Positions 15,164-20,836 of a DNA stretch of 21,007 nt are shown in pieces. The notes under the pieces are model-generated. The model was not told the origin of the DNA. It did no database searches and saw only the letters and a program-made list of their open reading frames with translations. Source of the DNA: a virus. The stretch covers positions 1 to 21,007 of IMG/VR virus record IMGVR_UViG_3300021389_000192; one strand, given 5' to 3'. Positions within the stretch are counted from its first letter, which is position 1. Every line of letters starts with the position of its first letter. The translations under genes and the position numbers were made by a program.

Positions 15164-15330
15164 TTGATGTAGTAGTTCTAATTATGATAATATGGTTCGC
15201 CCTAGTATCTCTAGTCACATTTATATTCTTTAGTGAAGGCACCAAGGGTATAGAGAAAGAACCCTACTATGGTAGAAAGACTGGTAAAGTATACACTGCA
15301 AAGTCAACAAGAAAGGATTATATACTATGA
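15160..15330 (+). CDS. 56-aa single-span membrane protein between nrdB and glutaredoxin
   Basis: This short frame fills what would otherwise be a 163-nt gap in a region with no other gaps. It starts in an ATGA overlap with the nrdB stop and ends in an ATGA overlap with the glutaredoxin start. Residues ~4-25 are a hydrophobic helix (VVVLIMIIWFALVSLVTFIF), followed by a basic soluble tail (EPYYGRKTGKVYTAKSTRKDY). No family recognised. The double coupling is strong evidence that it is translated. The polarity implies a short N-terminus outside and a basic tail in the cytoplasm. Confidence 0.75.
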   Translation: MIDVVVLIMIIWFALVSLVTFIFFSEGTKGIEKEPYYGRKTGKVYTAKSTRKDYIL

Positions 15331-15560
15331 TAGAAATATATGGAAAACCCCAATGTCCATTTTGCGACAGAGCAAAAGCATTATGTGAACAAAATGGATA
15401 TGAATATACATACCAGTCATTAGGTACAGATTTCGGCAGAGAAGAGATGATGGAAATGTTTCCAACTGCCAGAACTTTCCCACAAATCAGAGTTCATGGT
15501 GAGAACATAGGTGGTTTCACTGAACTAGAAACATGGTCTAAAGGATATAGAAAGGTATAA
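15327..15560 (+). CDS. Glutaredoxin (dithiol)
   Basis: 77 aa, full length for a phage glutaredoxin. The N-terminal strand leads into the active site C10-P-F-C13 (KPQCPFCDRAK); a cis-Pro loop (RTFPQIRVHGENIGGF) and the final helix (LETWSKGYRKV) complete the thioredoxin fold. As with T4 NrdC and E. coli Grx1, the expected job is to re-reduce the C-terminal cysteines of NrdA, and its place in the nrd operon supports that. It begins in an ATGA overlap with the 56-aa membrane protein and its stop shares a base with the next start. Confidence 0.95.
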   Translation: MIEIYGKPQCPFCDRAKALCEQNGYEYTYQSLGTDFGREEMMEMFPTARTFPQIRVHGENIGGFTELETWSKGYRKV

Positions 15561-15814
15561 TGAGAACTGTACATCTTTATCTACAGAGAGAACGAGATTG
15601 GAATGCAATGGATTTGAGATTGAAACATATCTGTAATACATTGAACCGAGAAGATTACGAAGTTAGGGTATATGTGTTGGGGTTAGACTTTTATAAGACC
15701 GACAAGACTTTGCCCCATGTAGAGTTAGATGGTAAGAAAAAGTCAATAGACAATTTTTGGAATGAAACAATAGGCGAAAGAAAACTAGATAATGGAGATT
15801 TACTGCAAGAATAA
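15560..15814 (+). CDS. Cysteine-free glutaredoxin-like small protein
   Basis: 84 aa. The order of elements resembles the preceding glutaredoxin: a first strand (TVHLYLQ), a helix (MDLRLKHICNTL), a second strand ending 'YVLGLDF' (compare 'YQSLGTDF' in the neighbour), and 'TLPHVELDGKK' in the position of the cis-Pro strand 'TFPQIRVHGEN'. The CPFC active site is replaced by RERDW and the only Cys is in the helix. I infer a degenerate paralogue or a thioredoxin-fold protein with a non-redox role; the resemblance is short and not proven. TAATG coupling to the glutaredoxin gene; its end overlaps the next gene by 23 nt. Confidence 0.7.
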   Translation: MRTVHLYLQRERDWNAMDLRLKHICNTLNREDYEVRVYVLGLDFYKTDKTLPHVELDGKKKSIDNFWNETIGERKLDNGDLLQE

Positions 15815-16115
15815 ACTATTGTTAGAGAAGGCGATAGAGTATGCGAACACATTGGAAATCAGTGCGATACCTTCTGTAATCTATATCAAACGACTCCCAC
15901 CATCATTCACACAACAAGGGTTGATGGAACACCCACGAATCTTAGAGAAAAAACCCTACATTAATATCTTTTTGAAACTAAACAAAGAACGATATATCAC
16001 TCTAGCACACGAGATGATACATGTAAAACAGTACTTAAAAGGCGAAGAAATATGCGAAACTGAGGCATATTTAAGAGAGAAAACCCTTGACAATAACCAC
16101 CAAAAAAGACTATAA
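15792..16115 (+). CDS. Mini-zincin: small HExxH metallopeptidase-like protein
   Basis: 107 aa. The centre of the protein is a zincin helix, H73-E74-M-I-H77 in LAHEMIHVKQYLKGE, followed by a 'CETEAYLRE' helix whose Glu could be the third zinc ligand, as in gluzincins and phage SprT-like proteins. Upstream are a helix (EKAIEYANTLE) and strand pairs (SVIYIKRL, YINIFLKLN), a minimal zincin core. Small proteins of this type occur in T4-like cyanophages as unassigned. It may be a true protease, a regulator, or an inactive binding domain. Overlaps the preceding gene by 23 nt; its last codons contain the -35 and -10 of the next promoter. Confidence 0.78.
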   Translation: MEIYCKNKLLLEKAIEYANTLEISAIPSVIYIKRLPPSFTQQGLMEHPRILEKKPYINIFLKLNKERYITLAHEMIHVKQYLKGEEICETEAYLREKTLDNNHQKRL

Positions 16116-16116
16116 T
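16087..16116 (+). promoter_or_regulatory. Near-consensus sigma70 promoter (TTGACA, 18 nt, TATAAT)
   Basis: TTGACA at 16087-16092 and TATAAT at 16111-16116, both perfect hexamers with an 18-nt spacer, lie over the last codons of the zincin gene. The ATG at 16123 is 6 nt after the -10, so transcription should start at or next to it. This is the best host-type promoter in the window and suggests early expression of the downstream gene. Confidence 0.8.
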
Positions 16117-16122
16117 CCTACC

Positions 16123-16632
16123 ATGATGAAAGGAAAAGTAAAAAGAGTTTTTATTGATATGGACGGTGTACTTGCCGACTTCTTAAGAGGGGTCGAAGGT
16201 CCGCAGTATTTGGGTGAACCACTTACTAACGATGCAGAAGGTCACTCTACATATGACGATAGAAAAGAAGAACTAACAAACAAAAGACTGTTTGCAAATT
16301 TACCCCCAATGGTCGATATGTACGACTTACTCGCATATGTCAGACATTGTGAAGTACCATGGGAGATATTGACTGCCGCTGGTGAAGTCAACAGACATCT
16401 AGTAGTACATGACAAGAACGAATGGATTAAGAGACATGTAGACCCAACAGTTCCAGTCACTTGTACCTTTACTGGTACTCAAAAGGCGGCATATGCCTTT
16501 GAGGGTTCTGTATTGATTGACGACAGAAAGAAGAACATTGATGCGTGGGTCGAGGCAGGTGGTATTGGTATTGTCCATATAAGTGCAAGAGATACCATAG
16601 AACAATTAAAGTTGTTAAGAAATAACGACTAA
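16123..16632 (+). CDS. HAD-superfamily 5'-nucleotidase-like phosphatase
   Basis: 169 aa from the ATG at 16123 (a second ATG follows at once at 16126). The frame extends upstream only through the promoter hexamers, so an earlier start is unlikely. HAD motif I is D12-M-D14-G-V (VFIDMDGVLADF), motif II the Thr in WEILTAAGE, and motif IV the acidic pair in VLIDDRKKNIDAW; a Lys in the KNEWIKRHV helix fits motif III. This is the layout of 5'(3')-deoxyribonucleotidases (NT5C type) that dephosphorylate nucleoside monophosphates. A role in balancing nucleotide pools or recycling host DNA is inferred. No Shine-Dalgarno sequence. Confidence 0.88.
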   Translation: MMKGKVKRVFIDMDGVLADFLRGVEGPQYLGEPLTNDAEGHSTYDDRKEELTNKRLFANLPPMVDMYDLLAYVRHCEVPWEILTAAGEVNRHLVVHDKNEWIKRHVDPTVPVTCTFTGTQKAAYAFEGSVLIDDRKKNIDAWVEAGGIGIVHISARDTIEQLKLLRNND

Positions 16633-16635
16633 ATA
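16628..16635 (+). promoter_or_regulatory. T4-type late promoter octamer ACTAAATA
   Basis: ACTAAATA overlaps the stop codon of the HAD gene and ends 5 nt before the ATG at 16641, the same spacing as at 742 and 6537. The predicted start of transcription is the A of the start codon. No Shine-Dalgarno sequence is present. Confidence 0.6.
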
Positions 16636-16640
16636 CAAGT

Positions 16641-16928
16641 ATGGAAAGATTAAAAAGATTGTGGAGTTGGATTCGCAAGACAACTAGATACATATATGAG
16701 AACATCAAATCGTTGTTCGTTAAGAGATATCTGGTTACAGTTTCATTCAACAATGTATATGGTGATTCAGACGATAGAAAATTTATCGCCAAGAAAATTA
16801 TCGTACAGAAAGAAAAACATCTCAAATTTAGAGATGAAGACAGCAAAGTAGTCGAATACAGAAGTTCAGGTGGGCTGAACTTTATCATAGAAGATTACGA
16901 GTATGAGTATGGACAAGAGACCGAGTAG
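16641..16928 (+). CDS. Small conserved phage protein with basic amphipathic N-terminus
   Basis: 95 aa. Residues 1-30 are a Trp/Arg/Lys-rich amphipathic helix (MERLKRLWSWIRKTTRYI), which could bind membrane or nucleic acid. The rest is strand-rich: RYLVTVSFNNVYGDSDDR, FIAKKIIVQKEKHLKF, then LNFIIEDYEYEYG. I recall similar small proteins in marine myoviruses, unassigned. It begins behind a late-promoter octamer and leads a group that includes the probable spanins, so a late envelope-linked role is possible. Its last 26 nt also encode the start of a tiny hydrophobic peptide in another frame. Confidence 0.8.
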   Translation: MERLKRLWSWIRKTTRYIYENIKSLFVKRYLVTVSFNNVYGDSDDRKFIAKKIIVQKEKHLKFRDEDSKVVEYRSSGGLNFIIEDYEYEYGQETE

Positions 16929-16986
16929 TGAAGACATATTGTTTTTGTTCTTGTTGTTAGGTGCATTACTCATAGTTATATTATAG
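16903..16986 (+). CDS. 27-aa hydrophobic single-span peptide
   Basis: A frame with ATGs at 16903 and 16909 runs to TAG at 16984-16986 and fills the space before the i-spanin gene. It encodes a charged head (DKRPSSED) and one very hydrophobic helix (ILFLFLLLGALLIVIL). The first 26 nt overlap the preceding gene. Only a weak GA-rich Shine-Dalgarno is visible upstream. Tiny membrane peptides are common in phage lysis regions, and the position directly before the spanins fits, but at this length chance cannot be excluded. Confidence 0.5.
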   Translation: MSMDKRPSSEDILFLFLLLGALLIVIL

Positions 16987-16995
16987 GGAGTAAAT

Positions 16996-17379
16996 ATGAA
17001 TCAATTATTTATTGGTATTATACTCGTACTTGGTTTAGGTGGTTACTATCTCTACAATGAGAATATCACACTAAAAGAAAATAACGCCAAGTTAGAGTAT
17101 GCAGTAGAAGAACAGAAAGCGGCAATGACCGCAATGAAAGAGTCTTATGAGAAACAAGGTAAGGCATTGTTAAACATGTCTAGAGCAAATGCAGAGATAG
17201 AGAAAGAGAAGGCAGAGTATCTATCAATATTTGCACGACATAACTTAGATGTACTCGCACTAAAGAAACCTGGCATGATTGAACTAAGATTCAATAATGC
17301 AAGTGAAAAGGTTATGGAGGGACTAGAAGATGATACAGAGAAACTTTACAATATCGGCGCTGATAATACTCCTGAGTAG
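16996..17379 (+). CDS. Probable inner-membrane spanin (Rz-like)
   Basis: 127 aa. An N-terminal signal-anchor helix (residues ~3-20, LFIGIILVLGLGGYYLY) is followed by a periplasmic coiled coil (ENNAKLEYAVEEQKAAMTA, ANAEIEKEKAEYLSIF) and a conserved-looking end, 'KKPGMIELRFNNAS', which I associate with i-spanins of marine and enteric phages. i-spanins bridge to an outer-membrane lipoprotein partner and fuse the two membranes at lysis. The next gene is that lipoprotein, overlapping by 50 nt in another frame, the usual nested or overlapping spanin arrangement. AGGGAG lies 5 nt before the ATG. Confidence 0.75.
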   Translation: MNQLFIGIILVLGLGGYYLYNENITLKENNAKLEYAVEEQKAAMTAMKESYEKQGKALLNMSRANAEIEKEKAEYLSIFARHNLDVLALKKPGMIELRFNNASEKVMEGLEDDTEKLYNIGADNTPE

Positions 17380-17851
17380 TTGTTCACTACTACCTGAACG
17401 AAAGGTAGAGATAGTCAGTAAACCCCTAGAGATAGAAATCATGCAACCTGATTTACCACGACCAGTAGAATTGACTGCACCCAAATGGTTTGTAGTATCT
17501 GAGGCACGAATAGTAAATCCATGTAAGAGAACATTATCATTTGAACCTAAGAAGTTTGACGAGAATAAGGTAGAACAACTTAAACGACCAAAGACATGTG
17601 AACTAGACCAGAGAGAGAATCCTGACTGGCCATTAGGTTATACATATCTTGACAGATTCTTAGATGAGATGAAAGAACAGAACAATGGCGAGGTGCTATT
17701 TGTTGCAACCTCAGTTGGCGATTACAAAGTCATGGCAGAAGACATGCAAGAACTAAAACGATACATCAAACAACTTGGTGAAGTCGTACTATATTATAGA
17801 GAAGTCACTACAAAGACTGAAGCGAAAGTTAATGAGACCAATAAAGACTAA
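17330..17851 (+). CDS. Probable outer-membrane spanin lipoprotein
   Basis: 173 aa. A lipoprotein signal peptide runs from M1 to a lipobox LSSC with C18 (ALIILLSSCSLLPER), predicting lipidation and outer-membrane sorting. The mature part starts with a Pro-rich stretch (IMQPDLPRPVELTAPKW), typical of o-spanins. A C-terminal 'VATSVGDYKVMAEDMQELKR' plus 'YIKQLGEVVLYYREV' is reminiscent of o-spanin-like proteins in marine phages. At 173 aa it is long for an Rz1, with an insert near residues 60-105 containing two cysteines. GGAGG lies 8 nt before the ATG, inside the upstream spanin gene. Its end overlaps the next gene by 20 nt. Confidence 0.75.
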   Translation: MIQRNFTISALIILLSSCSLLPERKVEIVSKPLEIEIMQPDLPRPVELTAPKWFVVSEARIVNPCKRTLSFEPKKFDENKVEQLKRPKTCELDQRENPDWPLGYTYLDRFLDEMKEQNNGEVLFVATSVGDYKVMAEDMQELKRYIKQLGEVVLYYREVTTKTEAKVNETNKD

Positions 17852-18599
17852 TACATTAAAGAACACATATGGACCGTGTAGAGGAGAGTATAAACAAACT
17901 TTCTCTACACCCATGTTTCAAGGTAAGGCAAACCTCAATCATGAAATTGTCGCAGAACACTGTAGAGATGTAGTAGGTAGAATACCAAAGGGTAATACAG
18001 AAACAGAATACACAACCTACTTCGAGCACGATTTGAGAGAAGAGACACATAACCAACCATGGTTCAACGACTTCGCAAATCAGATGAAAGATACTTACAT
18101 CGAATTCATCCGTAAAATGTGGCATTTCGATGTGACTGGAATATCTCGACATGACATACACCTATTTTCATGGGTGAATGTATATAATGAACCACACTCC
18201 CATTCAGTTCATAATCATGTCAAGTCCAGACTATCTGGTACCTACTATGTCTCTACAGATTCTAATTCAGAACCAATTACCTTTTATCATCCTAACATGA
18301 GTTCTCTTTTTGGTCATGGCGCCAGTGATGGTCAACACGAAGATGGTCAATATACATTTCAAGGTACGCCAGGTGGTCAGACAGAAATGGCATTTTATGC
18401 TGAAACTGGTGACTTCTTACTATGGCCCTCGTACTTGACCCATGCAGTACCACAGGGTCGGTCACGAGGAAAAGGATTAATAGGTGAGATTAAAGATTAC
18501 GAAAGAATATCAATCTCTTTCAATTTACAACATGCAGAAGATTTAGGGTCATATCATCATGGTGACCCATTTGATTATGGAGTTTTGAGTAATGAGTAA
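17832..18599 (+). CDS. Putative 2OG-Fe(II) oxygenase, TIGR02466-like
   Basis: 255 aa from the ATG at 17832, inside the end of the lipoprotein gene. The core WVNVYNEPHSHSVHNHVKSR followed by LSGTYYVS matches the 'N-x-H-x-H...LSGvyYv' pattern of a family I know as TIGR02466, proposed to be 2OG-Fe(II) oxygenases. Candidate ligands are H124, H127 or H129, and distal H204 (SYLTHAV), with R225 (YERISISFN) suited to bind 2-oxoglutarate. A GDFLLWPS strand precedes the distal His. The classical HxD is not present in simple form, so activity is less certain. First of four consecutive oxygenase-like genes. Confidence 0.8.
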   Translation: MRPIKTNTLKNTYGPCRGEYKQTFSTPMFQGKANLNHEIVAEHCRDVVGRIPKGNTETEYTTYFEHDLREETHNQPWFNDFANQMKDTYIEFIRKMWHFDVTGISRHDIHLFSWVNVYNEPHSHSVHNHVKSRLSGTYYVSTDSNSEPITFYHPNMSSLFGHGASDGQHEDGQYTFQGTPGGQTEMAFYAETGDFLLWPSYLTHAVPQGRSRGKGLIGEIKDYERISISFNLQHAEDLGSYHHGDPFDYGVLSNE

Positions 18600-19272
18600 A
18601 CCAATTATACTAGATGAACTATACAAAATGAAAGGTTCATTTGCAGATGCAAAGTTTGATGGTTTTTGTTTGACCATAGACGACTTCTATGAGAACGCCG
18701 AAGATTTGTATCAACACTTGACTAACAGAGATTACCCAATGTGGAAATATAATCCTGAATCACCAACACGAAATGGTGTAGACTATTACGACTGTAGAAT
18801 AGTTGACAAGGTTGGTCACCCTACAAGAATCTATGAAACAGAACATCAAAGAATATTAGATGTATGTCGTAGATACTGGCACAAAGGTGACTACAACTGG
18901 TCACGACTATATGAGTTCAACTGTTTTAAAACTGGTGAGATTACAGACCCAAAGTATCAACACTATCCACACATCGATAGTAAATTAGATACGCCAGACA
19001 ATTGTGCTACACTCAACATGCTGGTCTATCTTGACAAAGAAGAAGATGGTGGTACAGCAGTTTATGATGGTGAATGGATTACTAATGACGAGAACATGAA
19101 TGTGTTATATCCTGTAGAAGAGAGATTCAACATTCGAACTATGATTAAGGCGAAGTTCAATAGATGTGTTATATTTCCAGGTAATTATATGCACGGTGCT
19201 TGGATTGACAATTATGATAAATACATCGACAACTGGAGATTCACACAAGTGACTTTCTTCCACCCAAATTAG
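18592..19272 (+). CDS. Putative 2OG-Fe(II) oxygenase, DUF6445-like
   Basis: 226 aa. The catalytic half shows H127-I-D129 in YPHIDSK, then LNMLVYLDKEEDGGTAVYDG, an RCVIFPGNYMHG strand with distal H201, and R216 in NWRFTQVTFF, 15 residues later, which together form the HxD...H...R set of the 2OG-Fe(II) fold. The pattern resembles a family I remember as DUF6445 (name from memory). The N-terminal half (CLTIDDFYENAEDLYQHL) suits the helical cap of such proteins. GGAG lies about 10 nt before the ATG, which overlaps the previous stop by 8 nt. Substrate unknown; protein, small-molecule or nucleotide are all possible. Confidence 0.8.
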   Translation: MSKPIILDELYKMKGSFADAKFDGFCLTIDDFYENAEDLYQHLTNRDYPMWKYNPESPTRNGVDYYDCRIVDKVGHPTRIYETEHQRILDVCRRYWHKGDYNWSRLYEFNCFKTGEITDPKYQHYPHIDSKLDTPDNCATLNMLVYLDKEEDGGTAVYDGEWITNDENMNVLYPVEERFNIRTMIKAKFNRCVIFPGNYMHGAWIDNYDKYIDNWRFTQVTFFHPN

Positions 19273-19281
19273 GAGATAACA

Positions 19282-20070
19282 ATGGCAATTAACATGGGTT
19301 CATATACCGACACCAACTTAGGTGGTTCAAATGAACAAGACAACAAAGAAGTAGTAGAAAACAAGTACACTGGTGAACAGTTCGAAATAGAACGCAATAC
19401 AGACTTTATTACAATTCTACCAAACATAATCAATCCATTAGGATGCGAACACATAATGAATGTGTTTCATGGTTGTCCTATTGATGAAGATGCAGAATAT
19501 AATCCAGACAATAGTGAGATAATTCCTAGTCAGAAAGTACAAGACCACAATCTATCTTACAAGTATATTGCAGACATGAACAAGACACACTTGACATGTT
19601 CACCAGGTACAAGAGAGTTTGATGCATGTTTAGAAGTGTTCGAACATTTAATACCAGACCATCCAGACTTCGACACAATAACATATATGCAAATTGTACA
19701 CTATGCTCAAGATTCGATGTTCCCATTTCACAAAGATGTTGCAGAAGACACCGACTTTGGTACTATGATATTACAATTGAATGAGGGATATAAAGGTGGT
19801 AGATTAATCGTAGATGGAAACTATATTGCAAAGAACGAGGGTACTGCTACATTCTTTAACAACTCAACACAAATGTGGCATGGTGTAGAACCAGTCTATG
19901 AGGGTGACAGATATGTTTTACTTGTATGGTTTGGAAGAGATGAAGACTCTATGAGAGGAGAGGAAGAGAACAATGAATCAGAGAACAACGACAGTACCGA
20001 CAGCGAAATGCAGTCAGTGTCAGAAACTACTGAAACTACAGGAAGTGAAGTACCACTCACCGATGAATAA
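19282..20070 (+). CDS. Putative 2OG-Fe(II) oxygenase, prolyl-hydroxylase-like, with acidic tail
   Basis: 262 aa. A clear oxygenase core: H150-K-D152 (FPFHKDVAED), MILQLNEGYKGGRLIV, ATFFNNSTQMWHGV with distal H200, and R210 (GDRYVLLVWF), ten residues after the distal His as in prolyl 4-hydroxylase-like enzymes. Residues 1-40 are Asn/Gly/Glu-rich. From ~218 the tail is low-complexity Asp/Glu/Asn/Ser/Thr, and from codon 231 its DNA also encodes a zinc-ribbon protein in another frame, so part of the tail may be shaped by that overlap. AGGAG lies 6 nt before the ATG. Third of four consecutive oxygenase-like genes. Confidence 0.85.
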   Translation: MAINMGSYTDTNLGGSNEQDNKEVVENKYTGEQFEIERNTDFITILPNIINPLGCEHIMNVFHGCPIDEDAEYNPDNSEIIPSQKVQDHNLSYKYIADMNKTHLTCSPGTREFDACLEVFEHLIPDHPDFDTITYMQIVHYAQDSMFPFHKDVAEDTDFGTMILQLNEGYKGGRLIVDGNYIAKNEGTATFFNNSTQMWHGVEPVYEGDRYVLLVWFGRDEDSMRGEEENNESENNDSTDSEMQSVSETTETTGSEVPLTDE

Positions 20071-20155
20071 CGGTCATGTTGAACATGTCTGGTGTGATGC
20101 ATATTGCAGTCATGACTGGCATTGTGAGAATAGACCAAGAAATAAAGGATTTTAA
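19973..20155 (+). CDS. 60-aa zinc-ribbon-like protein, overprinted on oxygenase tail
   Basis: The cysteine pattern C13-x2-C16 (KCSQCQKLL), C41-x3-C45 (WCDAYCSHDWHC) and C51, with nearby His, fits a small zinc-binding ribbon. A GA-rich Shine-Dalgarno (gaggaagag) precedes the ATG by a few nt and the stop abuts the next ATG. The first 98 nt overlap the acidic tail of the upstream oxygenase in a different frame; the Cys-rich second half is non-overlapping. It could be a nucleic-acid or protein adaptor for the neighbouring enzymes. No family named with confidence. Confidence 0.75.
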   Translation: MNQRTTTVPTAKCSQCQKLLKLQEVKYHSPMNNGHVEHVWCDAYCSHDWHCENRPRNKGF

Positions 20156-20794
20156 ATGAATAATCACCATAAGGGTCAAAGAGAATTATATAATGAAAAT
20201 GGTTGGAAAGACCATGGTGACCACATCAAAACAATTGATGACTGTTTTGACCCAGGTTTGATAGATGATTGTGTTGCAGTGTTTGATAATGCAGAAGACC
20301 ATGGTCTAACAAAGACTAGAGTTGCAGACGGACATAGACAAGCAGGTAAATGGACAGGTGAAGATACTTCAGTATACTGGAGTGCAATGGACACAATGAT
20401 TAATCAACCCCTTAGAGAGTTGGGTGATGTGGTACAATATGAAATATTACCAAAATGGAGTGAAGAATATCCACTTGTTGGTTCACAAATGGTCAAAGAC
20501 ATATATGTCAGTCAGTTGAAGATGCAGAAGACAAGACCAACAGAAGGTTATCATTCATGGCATTGTGAGTATAACAATCAACTACAAAATGTAAGAACAG
20601 CACTTGCATTTATGGTGTATCTCAATGATGTAGATGAGGGCGGTGAGACAGAGTTTCTATATCAGTCAAAGAGAATCGCCCCAAAGTTTAATAGATTTGT
20701 GGTCTGGCCCGCTGGGTGGACACATATACATAGAGGTAATCCACCTCTATCGAATGTGAAGTATGTAATCACAGGTTGGGTAAGTATTATATAA
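20156..20794 (+). CDS. Putative 2OG-Fe(II) oxygenase with HxE iron motif
   Basis: 212 aa. The core is H136-C-E138 in YHSWHCEY, then TALAFMVYLNDVDEGGETEF, RFVVWPAGWTHIHRGN with distal H190 (or H192), and K202 in NVKYVITGW, 12 residues after H190. HxE in place of HxD and Lys in place of Arg are both known variants of this superfamily (Lys as in some prolyl hydroxylases). I recall close patterns in T4-like cyanophages. AAAGGA precedes the ATG, which directly follows the stop of the zinc-ribbon gene. Fourth of the consecutive oxygenase-like genes; substrate unknown. Confidence 0.88.
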   Translation: MNNHHKGQRELYNENGWKDHGDHIKTIDDCFDPGLIDDCVAVFDNAEDHGLTKTRVADGHRQAGKWTGEDTSVYWSAMDTMINQPLRELGDVVQYEILPKWSEEYPLVGSQMVKDIYVSQLKMQKTRPTEGYHSWHCEYNNQLQNVRTALAFMVYLNDVDEGGETEFLYQSKRIAPKFNRFVVWPAGWTHIHRGNPPLSNVKYVITGWVSII

Positions 20795-20800
20795 AACCAC

Positions 20801-20829
20801 TTGTGCAATCATGCATAATATATTATAAT
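20801..20829 (+). promoter_or_regulatory. Sigma70-like promoter (TTGTGC, 17 nt, TATAAT)
   Basis: TTGTGC at 20801-20806 (4 of 6 to TTGACA) and a perfect TATAAT at 20824-20829 are separated by 17 nt in the 42-nt gap after the oxygenase cluster. The ATG at 20837 is 7 nt after the -10, so a near-leaderless transcript is predicted. A 10-bp palindrome (taatatatta, 20816-20825) touches the -10 and could be an operator, although in A+T-rich DNA it may be chance. Confidence 0.65.
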
Positions 20830-20836
20830 AGATTAT

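Noticed and set aside
16469-16888. Long minus-strand frame (~139 codons)
   Set aside because: It lies opposite two well-supported + strand genes, has no recognisable motif, and its composition is what the reverse complement of those genes would give.
20816-20825. Palindrome taatatatta as a repressor operator
   Set aside because: Pure A/T palindromes of this size are expected often in DNA of this composition; no second copy found at other promoters.
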